Made by a program: the position numbers and the translations under genes. From Sulfurimonadaceae bacterium (GTDB lineage: Bacteria > Campylobacterota > Campylobacteria > Campylobacterales > Sulfurimonadaceae), in contig JAQUCZ010000100.1 of the NCBI GenBank assembly GCA_028685945.1, forward strand, positions 1 to 5,309: DNA of 5,309 nucleotides, given 5' to 3'. Every line of letters starts with the position of its first letter. The first letter of the stretch is position 1. Shown piece after piece: positions 1 through 4,885 of this stretch. Below the pieces are notes generated by a model. That model searched no databases. It had not been told where the DNA came from and worked only from the letters and a program-made list of their open reading frames with translations.

Positions 1-40
1 GATGTGTCGGCTCATATACTTTGTATCTACTTCTTCCCAT
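1..40 (-). CDS. Start of a probable RAYT/IS200-like (Y1) transposase, cut by window edge
   Basis: Reading leftward from an ATG at 40-38, 13 codons are open up to the window edge and give MGRSRYKVYEPTH. From memory of the family, this resembles the N-terminus of REP-associated tyrosine transposases, many of which begin with an R-Y-K-x-Y-E-P-x-H-P-H-F-like stretch before the Y1 domain. The HUH motif and catalytic Tyr would lie outside the window and cannot be checked. The next upstream in-window ATG (76-74) hits a stop after five codons, so 40 is the only sensible start here. The ribosome site is weak (AATAAG just upstream). The hairpin at 92-113, about 50 bases upstream, supports the call because such genes are usually flanked by short palindromes. 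With so few residues this is a pattern match, not proof. Confidence 0.5.
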   Translation of the reverse strand, partial: MGRSRYKVYEPTH

Positions 41-91
41 CACTTATTTTATCGATATTGAACTTATAGGTTTGTTGACATTTGGTCTGCA

Positions 92-113
92 TTCCATATC
101 AGGAGATATGGAA
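92..113. repeat. REP-like hairpin upstream of the transposase start
   Basis: Two perfectly complementary 9-base arms, TTCCATATC (92-100) and GATATGGAA (105-113), enclose AGGA. Read on the minus strand it has the form GTTCC-ATATC-TCCT-GATAT-GGAATGCA. This fits a dispersed palindrome I recall from many bacteria, with a GTTCC...GGAATGCA frame, a TCC-type loop and often CACGC/GCGTG in the inner stem. Here the inner stem differs but is still fully paired, as expected if structure is conserved. It probably marks the end of the mobile element and may be recognised by its transposase. It is not a good terminator, since no T-run follows the stem directly on either strand. Confidence 0.65.
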
Positions 114-359
114 CGAGCAAAGTCTTTTTAAACTGTTTTTTTGTCGGAAATAGGTGCGAAAGTTCAGATCCTTAAGATTCTCTGCCCCGATACTCTCGAT
201 CTCTTTTTGGGTTATCACCTCGACCGTGGCAGCAACCCCGTCGATACTCTTTTGTGTTTTTGTCGCTACGCTAATCTGCTCTAAGCGCATCTGCTCTTGT
301 GCTAAGAGGTGGGATGCAAGCAGCGTCACTGCCACTAGTGATAAACGTGTTGCTTTCAA
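99..359 (-). pseudogene. TonB-dependent outer-membrane receptor, N-terminal fragment
   Basis: The frame opens with a TTG at 359-357, with AAGGA on the minus strand (370-366) six bases upstream, and reads 86 codons to a TGA at 101-99. Residues 1-20 form a signal peptide (hydrophobic LSLVAVTLLASHLLA, cleavage likely before QEQ). Residues 26-65 match the start of a TonB-receptor plug: L-E-Q-I-S-V-A-T-K-T, then VAATVEVITQKEIESIGAENLKDL. Such receptors are normally 600-800 residues and continue here with the rest of the plug and a 22-strand barrel. Instead, the last 21 codons (about 165-99) are unrelated read-through into the mobile-element end. The product could not form a pore. The gene diverges from the ABC/NnrS operon and has a Fur-type box at its start, so it probably once took up an iron or other metal chelate; that substrate is inferred. 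Confidence 0.85.
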
Positions 360-374
360 TTTGATTCCTTATTA

Positions 375-389
375 TGATAATAATTATTA
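375..389 (-). promoter_or_regulatory. Fur-type operator at the receptor gene start
   Basis: TGATAAT-A-ATTATTA matches the classical 7-1-7 Fur inverted repeat (TGATAAT-N-ATTATCA) at 13 of the 14 defined bases. It lies just upstream of the receptor's ribosome site (366-370), where a bound repressor would block the promoter or early transcription. Iron-repressed TonB receptors commonly have this layout. The surroundings are very AT-rich, which raises the chance of a random match, but the symmetry and position favour a real site. Confidence 0.6.
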
Positions 390-431
390 AGTGCAATAGT
401 AGTGAAACGCCTCTTAAAGAAACTTTAAAAC

Positions 432-446
432 CAATAACAATTATCA
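432..446. promoter_or_regulatory. Weaker Fur-like half-matched site in the shared intergenic region
   Basis: On the minus strand this reads TGATAAT-T-GTTATTG. One arm matches the Fur 7-1-7 arm fully, the other at four of seven positions. It lies between the divergent genes, 43 bases from the stronger box at 375-389, and could be a secondary binding site. AT-rich composition makes this much less secure. Confidence 0.3.
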
Positions 447-472
447 TAATAAATTTTTAAAGATATTTTCCC

Positions 473-478
473 TATAAT
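473..478 (+). promoter_or_regulatory. Possible second -10 box (TATAAT) upstream of the FNR site
   Basis: A perfect TATAAT sits in an AT-rich run with T/A tracts upstream, as is common for Campylobacterota sigma-70 promoters, which often lack a clear -35. Transcription would start near 485, so the FNR-type box at 485-498 would cover the start site and could repress this promoter while activating the downstream one. No -35 hexamer is visible at the right spacing. Confidence 0.35.
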
Positions 479-484
479 TGCGAC

Positions 485-498
485 TTGATTTACATCAA
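485..498 (+). promoter_or_regulatory. Perfect FNR/CRP-family box upstream of the ABC-nnrS operon
   Basis: TTGAT-TTAC-ATCAA is an exact match to the FNR consensus TTGAT-N4-ATCAA. Its centre (491.5) lies 41.5 bases before the start (about 533) predicted from the TACAAT at 521-526, the standard class II activator position. This suggests an FNR-like or nitrogen-oxide-responsive (NssR/DNR-type) regulator of the CRP/FNR family switches the operon on at low oxygen or with NO, which suits nnrS downstream. Which family member binds cannot be told from the site. Confidence 0.75.
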
Positions 499-513
499 TG
501 ATAGTAACTATCA
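499..513 (+). promoter_or_regulatory. Perfect 15-bp palindrome between FNR box and -10
   Basis: TGATAGT-A-ACTATCA is a perfect inverted repeat starting directly after the FNR box and lying over the -35 to -20 region of the predicted promoter. Its 7-1-7 form matches the Fur consensus arms at six of seven bases each, with the mismatch symmetric in both arms. A repressor here would block RNA polymerase. It could be a Fur-family site, tying the operon to metal supply, or an operator of another dimeric regulator. Confidence 0.5.
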
Positions 514-520
514 AAATAGA

Positions 521-526
521 TACAAT
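521..526 (+). promoter_or_regulatory. -10 box (TACAAT) of the main operon promoter
   Basis: TACAAT matches the sigma-70 -10 consensus at five of six bases and predicts a start near 533. There is no good -35, as expected for a class II activated promoter where the activator overlaps that region. The predicted leader is about 24 bases up to the ATG at 557 and includes the ribosome site AAGGA (545-549). Confidence 0.55.
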
Positions 527-556
527 AACACACATGCCATATATAAGGACACTTAC

Positions 557-1534
557 ATGCCAAGGTTTTTACTCCCGTTTTTACTTGCAACCTCCCTCTT
601 TGCCGCAGACAAGCTCGATAAGATAGTCATTGCAGGTCCTTTTGCTTCGGTAAGCCACCCCGTTTTAGAGATGATAGAGCGAGGGGCTCTAAGCGATGTT
701 GCCTCCAAAGTAGAGTTCGTGCTTTGGAAAAACCCCGACGAACTGCGTGCAATGATCTTGCAAAAAAGCGTCGATTTTGTCGCTATCCCTACAAACACTG
801 CGGCGATTTTGCACAACAAAGGGGTCGATATAGAACTCTTGAATGTTTCGATTTGGGGAATTTTGGGGATGATAAGCCGCGATAATTCGCTCAAATCTCT
901 CCAAGAGTACAAGGGCAAAACTATCGCGCTTCCTTTTCGTGCCGACATGCCAGATTTACTGTTTATACGCTTGTTAAAAGAGCAAGGGCTTGACCCGAAA
1001 AAAGATTTCAAACTCCACTACGTCGCTTCCCCCATCGATGCGATGCAGATGCTCATTATGCGCCGCGTCGATCATGCTCTTTTAGCCGAGCCTGCGATCT
1101 CTATGGCGCTGCGCAAAACAAAATCGTTCCCCGTAAGCGTCATAGCGCCCGATCTCTACCGAAGCGTCGATTTGCAGCAGGAGTGGGCGAAGGTGTTTAG
1201 CACAAGTGCCGATGTTCCCCAAGCAGGGATGGCGGCAATCGGCGAGATACGCAAAAATTCCCATGCCGTAAAACGCTTTTTGGAGGAGTACGAAAAATCG
1301 CTGCTTGCTTATAAAAACAACCCAAAAGAGAGTGCAAAAATCGTCGTAAAAACCCTCGATATGCTCCAAGAGGAGGCTTTGGTCGACTCTGTGGGGCATG
1401 TTAATCTTCAAAGCGTGCGCGCCCTACATGCCAAAGAAAAATTAGAGTTTTTTTATCAAATTCTCTTGGAAGAGGAACCCAAAAGTATAGGTGGCAAACT
1501 CCCAGATGCAAGCTTTTACGGGGGAGCACACTAA
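557..1534 (+). CDS. Periplasmic substrate-binding protein of a NitT/TauT-type ABC importer
   Basis: This 325-residue protein has an N-terminal signal peptide (MPRFLLPFLLATSLFA, cleavage likely before Ala17-Asp18) and no lipobox Cys, so it is probably a soluble periplasmic receptor. The mature part has the two-lobed NMT1/SsuA-like layout: a first strand KIVIAGPFAS, the loop K-N-P-D-E-L (58-63), VDFVAIPTNTA (72-82) and DHALLAEPA (172-180), typical of family hinge and pocket segments. The C-terminus ends GGKLPDASFYGG, a tail I associate with a subfamily found beside nnrS. The frame stays open upstream to a TTG at 485, but that start lies inside the FNR box and would put 24 polar residues before the signal peptide. 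The ATG at 557 has AAGGA seven bases upstream and is preferred. Its stop abuts the permease start. The ligand is unknown; relatives bind sulfonates, nitrate, thiamine precursors or aromatics. Confidence 0.88.
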   Translation: MPRFLLPFLLATSLFAADKLDKIVIAGPFASVSHPVLEMIERGALSDVASKVEFVLWKNPDELRAMILQKSVDFVAIPTNTAAILHNKGVDIELLNVSIWGILGMISRDNSLKSLQEYKGKTIALPFRADMPDLLFIRLLKEQGLDPKKDFKLHYVASPIDAMQMLIMRRVDHALLAEPAISMALRKTKSFPVSVIAPDLYRSVDLQQEWAKVFSTSADVPQAGMAAIGEIRKNSHAVKRFLEEYEKSLLAYKNNPKESAKIVVKTLDMLQEEALVDSVGHVNLQSVRALHAKEKLEFFYQILLEEEPKSIGGKLPDASFYGGAH

Positions 1535-2317
1535 GTGAAGTTTTTGTTTAAAATTCTCAAAGATTTTCCTCTGTATCTTTGGAGCGGCTGGGGTGCTATA
1601 GGCTCTATCTTTTTGTTTATCGCGCTGTGGGATGCGGGGCACCAGTACTACGGTAGCCTCGTTCTCCCCTCACCGCTTGAGACTTTTACAACCCTTCTTG
1701 GCATGTTGCAAGATAAAGAGATGCAAGAGGCTATCCAAACAACCCTGACACGCGCGGGAATCGGGTTTGGAATTGCCGTGATTTTAGGAACCTCTCTAGG
1801 GCTTTTGGCAGGTTTTTTTATGACCGCTTCGATGATGAGTCGTCCGATTGTAACTATTTTAGTGGGGATGCCTCCTATCGTGTGGATTGTGTTGGCGATG
1901 ATTTGGTTTGGCATGGGGGATGAAACGGTCGTATTTACCGTTGTCGTCGCCTCGTTTCCCATCGTATTTGTCGGTTCGCTTCAGGGAACGCGCACGCTTG
2001 ACGGGGATCTCAGCGAAATGGCACGCAGCTTTGCTCTGCCGTGGCATATGAAGTTTTTCGACGTCTATTTTCCCCATATCTTCTCTTACGTCTTCCCCGC
2101 GTGGGTCGCTGCTCTTGGCATGGCATGGAAAATCGTGATTATGGCGGAACTTTTGGCAACGAGCGACGGTTTAGGAGCCTCTTTGGCAGTAGCACGCAGC
2201 CAACTTGACACGGCGGGTGCGCTTGCGTTGGTAGTGATTATGATTGCCTCTCTTTTGTTTATAGAGTACGTGATTTTAGAGCCGATAAAACGGGAGGTGG
2301 AACTGTGGAGAAGTTAG
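1535..2317 (+). CDS. ABC transporter permease, NitT/TauT type
   Basis: This 260-residue inner-membrane protein has about six hydrophobic helices and the BPD_transp_1 (SsuC/TauC-like) fold. Family marks include LPSPLETF after the first helix, the glycine-rich GIGFGIAVILGTSLGLLAG helix, and the cytoplasmic EAA loop around residues 160-180 (MARSFALPWHMKFFDVYFPHI region), where it docks on the ATPase. The late segment AWKIVIMAELLATSDGLG is also typical. Translation starts at GTG immediately after the preceding stop, with GGGGGAG (1520-1526) eight bases upstream as ribosome site. It overlaps the ATPase gene by 13 bases, so the two are probably translationally coupled. It probably forms a homodimeric channel, as it is the only permease in the operon. 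Confidence 0.92.
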   Translation: MKFLFKILKDFPLYLWSGWGAIGSIFLFIALWDAGHQYYGSLVLPSPLETFTTLLGMLQDKEMQEAIQTTLTRAGIGFGIAVILGTSLGLLAGFFMTASMMSRPIVTILVGMPPIVWIVLAMIWFGMGDETVVFTVVVASFPIVFVGSLQGTRTLDGDLSEMARSFALPWHMKFFDVYFPHIFSYVFPAWVAALGMAWKIVIMAELLATSDGLGASLAVARSQLDTAGALALVVIMIASLLFIEYVILEPIKREVELWRS

Positions 2318-3042
2318 AGGTTGCGGGGCTTACCCATCACTTCGGTTTTACGAAGATTTTAGAAAATATCAACTTTACACTTCAAAAAGGGGAAGTGCTC
2401 TCTATCGTCGGACCAAGCGGCGGGGGTAAAACGACCCTTTTGCACCTTTGTGCCGATCTTTTGGATGTCACCGAAGGGCGCGTGCACAACACGTTTGCCT
2501 CAAGCAGTTTTGCCTTTCAAGAGGCGCGCTTGCTCCCATGGAAAAACGTTCTTGACAACATTATGCTCGGTCTCTTGGCATGTGGTGAAAAAAGAGCGTC
2601 GGCACTCGAGAGGGCAAAAAAAATCGCCCTGCGATTCGGTTTAGAAGAGAGCGATTTTGAAAAATTCCCAAAAGACCTCAGCGGCGGGATGCGCCAAAGG
2701 GTAAGTTTTGCACGCGCTCTCGTAACCAAGCCTTCGCTTCTTTTTTTGGATGAGCCTTTTTCGGCACTCGATATTGGGCTTAAACGTGAATTGCAAAATA
2801 TCCTCATCGAGATGATCGATAAAAAAGAGATAAGCATCCTTTTTATCACCCACGACCTTATGGAGGCAATACGTTTAAGTGATACGATTTTGCTTTTAAA
2901 AGCAGACCCGGGGCACATTGTAAAGGCGTTTACTTACAAGATGCCGCAAAAACAGCGAGACGACACTTTTGTTTATCAAGAGAGCGCAAAAATCTTACAA
3001 GATAGCGAGATAATCGCGACATTTGAACTGGAGCTAAAATGA
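2305..3042 (+). CDS. ABC transporter ATP-binding protein, NitT/TauT type
   Basis: The 245-residue cytoplasmic ATPase powers the importer. All core motifs are present in order: Walker A GPSGGGKTT (36-44), Q-loop Gln72 followed by EARLLPWKNV as in SsuB/TauB relatives, signature LSGGMRQR (125-132), Walker B LLFLDEP with catalytic Glu150, D-loop SALD (153-156) and H-loop His183. Walker A has Gly instead of the usual Ser at position 40 and Thr at 43, both tolerated. Translation starts at GTG with a strong ribosome site GGGAGGTGG (2292-2300) inside the end of the permease gene. The stop overlaps the next start as ATGA. The C-terminal 45 or so residues, after the H-loop, are a short family-specific tail without a recognisable regulatory domain. 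Confidence 0.95.
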   Translation: MEKLEVAGLTHHFGFTKILENINFTLQKGEVLSIVGPSGGGKTTLLHLCADLLDVTEGRVHNTFASSSFAFQEARLLPWKNVLDNIMLGLLACGEKRASALERAKKIALRFGLEESDFEKFPKDLSGGMRQRVSFARALVTKPSLLFLDEPFSALDIGLKRELQNILIEMIDKKEISILFITHDLMEAIRLSDTILLLKADPGHIVKAFTYKMPQKQRDDTFVYQESAKILQDSEIIATFELELK

Positions 3043-4271
3043 GCCAAGAGAAGCTACATGCCACGAACCACTACCTCTACTACCCGGATGAAGAGAATAT
3101 TCCGCCCTATTTAGCCTACGGTTTTCGCCCGATCTTTTTGCTTTTGGCTCCCTATATGATTCTCTCGATGTTGCTTTGGATTCTCGCTTTTAGTGGAGTT
3201 ATTCCCTTTTTTAGCGACGATATTTTGGTATGGCATGTGTATGAGATGACCTTCGGTATCCTCACGGCGGGGGCTTTGGCGTTTTTAACCACGGGGTTGC
3301 CCGAACTTTTTCCGGGGATGGTGCCTTTTGTGGGAAAACGGCTCAAATATATCGTCTTACTTTGGGTAGCGGGGCGCGTGAGCTTTTGGTTTATAGATTT
3401 TACGGGTGTTTTTGTCGCCGCATCGCTTAACCTCGCGATGCTAGGGTGGATTATCTATTTTGCCAAAGATACGGTATTTGACAAGCTTCAACGCCACGCC
3501 TCTTTGGGGTATGCACTTGCAGTTTTGTTTGGCTTGGAGGCGTGGTTCTTTGCTATCCAAGCTTCGCTCATCGAAGGGGATGCTATGGCTGTTTTAAAAC
3601 TGAGCATCGGTGCGGTGGTTGTTTTGATTCTTTTGGCTTTGCGCCGCGTAAATATGGAAGCAATCAACGAACTGCTCGAAGATAAGGGAATTGATGCGGT
3701 TTATATATCACGTCCGCCTCTGACAAACTTTGCGATTTTTGCCGTCGCGCTTTTTAGTTTGGGGGAGTATTTTTTTCCGAACAACTCTACGACGGGATGG
3801 TTAGCTCTTGCTGCAGGAGCCGCACTTTTGGCAATTACGAACGATTATAACGTTAAAGACGGCTTTATTTTAAATCAGCCCTACGTACTCTATCTCGGCT
3901 CTATTTATCTCTTTTTGGCTTTAGGATACGCTTTTATCGGATGGGATATTCTAACCGCGCAAGGGGTACATGCCAACCATTTGCGCCACCTCATTACTGC
4001 AGGGGGAATCGGGCTGAGTTATCTGATGGTGATGCTAATCATCGGTTGGATTCATACAGGGAGACATTTGACGTCCAATCTTGCTACACATGCCATGGTT
4101 CTTAGCATCATTTTTGCAGTGCTATGTCGTGTCGGTATCGTTTGGTTTGAGGCACATGCCATGGTACTGTATGCTCTTTCCGCACTCTTTTGGTGTACGG
4201 CATTTGGGCTTTATATAAAACAGTTTATGCCGTTTTTGCTTGCCCCTAGAGCGGACGGGGTGAAGGGGTGA
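3039..4271 (+). CDS. nnrS: NnrS-family haem/copper membrane protein
   Basis: The 410-residue protein is almost wholly hydrophobic, with about 12 predicted membrane helices, and starts after a short polar N-terminus. Family marks are AYGFRPIFLLLAP (26-38), WHVYEMTFG (Trp65, His66, Glu69) in the W-H-x-x-E-M motif, H-L-R-H-L (314-318) leading into ITAGGIG, and the H-T-G-R motif (His339-Arg342). The histidines are candidate metal or haem ligands. NnrS proteins are known from denitrifiers and protect against NO stress, perhaps by acting on iron-nitrosyl products; the reaction is not settled. Its ATG overlaps the ATPase stop (ATGA), with GGAG (3030-3033) as a modest ribosome site, so translation is probably coupled. 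Being last in an ABC operon suggests that import and NnrS share a purpose, such as metal, haem or nitrogen-oxide handling; that link is inferred. Confidence 0.9.
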   Translation: MSQEKLHATNHYLYYPDEENIPPYLAYGFRPIFLLLAPYMILSMLLWILAFSGVIPFFSDDILVWHVYEMTFGILTAGALAFLTTGLPELFPGMVPFVGKRLKYIVLLWVAGRVSFWFIDFTGVFVAASLNLAMLGWIIYFAKDTVFDKLQRHASLGYALAVLFGLEAWFFAIQASLIEGDAMAVLKLSIGAVVVLILLALRRVNMEAINELLEDKGIDAVYISRPPLTNFAIFAVALFSLGEYFFPNNSTTGWLALAAGAALLAITNDYNVKDGFILNQPYVLYLGSIYLFLALGYAFIGWDILTAQGVHANHLRHLITAGGIGLSYLMVMLIIGWIHTGRHLTSNLATHAMVLSIIFAVLCRVGIVWFEAHAMVLYALSALFWCTAFGLYIKQFMPFLLAPRADGVKG

Positions 4272-4334
4272 GACAACATAATCTTTTTGTGTATGCAATC
4301 GTAGTGTATAAAAGTTTCTCTTGAAGCAATCGAG

Positions 4335-4610
4335 TTAATACACCTCGTCGTGCGTGCCGATATCGATGGGAATGATCTCTTTGTCTATAATGATAAAATC
4401 GATCACGACTCTATAGTGCATCGTAATCGAAACGGAGTAATATTCTTGCAATTTGCCTTGAAATTTATGTAGTCGCAACGAGGGATGGTGAGGGTCTATC
4501 TCCAAAATCTCTATCGCTTTTTCGTAGCGGTGCAACACGTCGGGGTGTTTTTTTATAAACTTTTTTAGCTTTTTAAAATAGGTATCGGTTTGAATGATTT
4601 TATAAGGCAT
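4335..4610 (-). CDS. RelE/ParE-superfamily toxin (YafQ/RelE-like)
   Basis: This small basic 91-residue protein has the RelE-type layout: two N-terminal helices rich in Lys (FKKLKKFIKKHPDVLHRY, residues 12-29), then beta strands with L-R-L-H-K (45-49), G-K-L-Q-E-Y-Y-S-V (52-60), H-Y-R-V-V (65-69) and a C-terminal DIGTHDEVY. Arg46, His48, Lys49, Arg67 and His87 are plausible catalytic or RNA-contacting residues; the terminal T-H motif resembles the YafQ end. Members usually cleave mRNA on the ribosome; ParE-type members poison gyrase, which the sequence does not exclude. The start overlaps the end of its antitoxin gene by 11 bases and has only a weak ribosome site, so expression is probably coupled to the antitoxin. 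It converges on nnrS with 63 bases between the stops. Length and motifs suggest it is intact. Confidence 0.85.
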   Translation of the reverse strand: MPYKIIQTDTYFKKLKKFIKKHPDVLHRYEKAIEILEIDPHHPSLRLHKFQGKLQEYYSVSITMHYRVVIDFIIIDKEIIPIDIGTHDEVY

Positions 4611-4854
4611 CTCTTAATTCTTTTAGATGCTCTTGTGCACTTTGTGTTTTGTAGTTGCCGTTTTTTATATCTTGCATTGCCTTTAAATGGGCAAGTTCCA
4701 GTTCGTTTTCACGAAACTCTTTATAGCGCTCTATATCGAGGACGACATATTTGTTTTTTCCTCGTACGTTGATCACCAGTTCGTCAAATTGCTGCAGAAG
4801 TTTTTCAAAAATGCCGACCCCTTTTGTTTTCACCTCGTTCGCCGAAATCATCAT
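4600..4854 (-). CDS. Phd/YefM-family antitoxin
   Basis: This 84-residue acidic protein is the partner of the toxin overlapping its 3' end. The N-terminal half (residues 2-50) has the Phd/YefM dimer and DNA-binding fold: ISANEVKTKG, then DELVINVRGKNKYVVLDIERY, a common pattern in the family. The C-terminal part (about 52-84) is charged and helical and should wrap the toxin. The start is the first of two adjacent ATG codons, with AAGGA seven bases upstream on the minus strand. That ribosome site abuts a perfect 18-bp palindrome (4864-4881), so the pair probably represses its own transcription. The gene order antitoxin-toxin with overlap is standard for type II systems. Confidence 0.88.
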   Translation of the reverse strand: MMISANEVKTKGVGIFEKLLQQFDELVINVRGKNKYVVLDIERYKEFRENELELAHLKAMQDIKNGNYKTQSAQEHLKELRDAL

Positions 4855-4863
4855 AATCGTATC

Positions 4864-4881
4864 CTTAAAAGTACTTTTAAG
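4864..4881 (-). promoter_or_regulatory. 18-bp perfect palindrome, probable operator of the intact toxin-antitoxin pair
   Basis: CTTAAAAGTACTTTTAAG is self-complementary with no loop and ends ten bases before the antitoxin ATG, running into its ribosome site. A candidate -10 (TAATAC on the minus strand, 4888-4883) lies just upstream, so transcription would start within the palindrome. Binding of the antitoxin or the toxin-antitoxin complex here would shut the promoter. No convincing -35 was found. Confidence 0.65.
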
Positions 4882-4885
4882 CGTA

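Larger units (their letters stand above)
1..164 (-). mobile_element. Right-hand end of an IS200/RAYT-like element inserted in a receptor gene
   Basis: Homology to the TonB-dependent receptor stops abruptly near 165, in the middle of the plug domain. From there leftward come unrelated sequence, the hairpin at 92-113 and the start of a probable transposase, all on the minus strand. The simplest reading is insertion of an element into the receptor. The exact boundary is not visible: it could be anywhere from about 113 to 165. Elements of this class usually make no target duplication, so none is expected. A deletion joining two older fragments is the alternative. The rest of the receptor, if it survives, should lie beyond the left edge. 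Confidence 0.5.
532..4161. repeat. Dispersed CATGCCA motif, 14 copies across the operon
   Basis: The 7-mer CATGCCA begins on the plus strand at 533, 556, 946, 1427, 3057, 3969, 4089 and 4155. Its complement TGGCATG begins at 1699, 1909, 2116, 2121, 2576 and 3231. Eleven of the 14 are the longer ACATGCCA; the other three (1909, 2116, 2121) read CCATGCCA. Under even base use about 0.6 copies of the 7-mer would be expected in this length over both strands. Copies occur in several codon phases, one in the leader, and none in 1-530 or 4272-5309. Five encode His-Ala, so codon bias explains only part. The function is unknown. Confidence 0.6.

Noticed and set aside
154..390. Plus-strand open frame of 78 codons across the receptor fragment
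   Set aside because: It lies opposite the receptor's signal peptide and plug sequence, and its product has no recognisable features.
485..556. Upstream extension of the substrate-binding protein to a TTG at 485
   Set aside because: It would start inside the FNR box, before the predicted transcription start, and bury the signal peptide behind 24 polar residues; the ATG at 557 has a good ribosome site.
553..1011. Open frame of 152 codons on the minus strand opposite the substrate-binding protein
   Set aside because: It is antisense to a clear, intact family member, has no recognisable domain or ribosome site, and reflects codon structure of the real gene.
1648..2077. Minus-strand open frames of 104 and 72 codons opposite the permease
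   Set aside because: They are shadows of the permease coding sequence with low-complexity, unrecognisable products.
2517..2918. Minus-strand open frame of 133 codons opposite the ATPase
   Set aside because: The plus-strand frame has every ABC ATPase motif; the antisense product shows none of any family I know.
4295..4332. Direct repeat GCAATCG at 4295-4301 and 4326-4332
   Set aside because: Seven bases in two copies within a short AT-rich spacer is too weak to call an attachment site or target duplication.
4272..4343. Possible terminator between nnrS and the convergent toxin gene (GTGTAT at 4304-4309 and ATACAC at 4338-4343; T-run near 4284)
   Set aside because: The arms are only six AT-rich pairs with a 28-base loop, and the T-run is not preceded by a GC-rich stem, so no intrinsic terminator can be supported.
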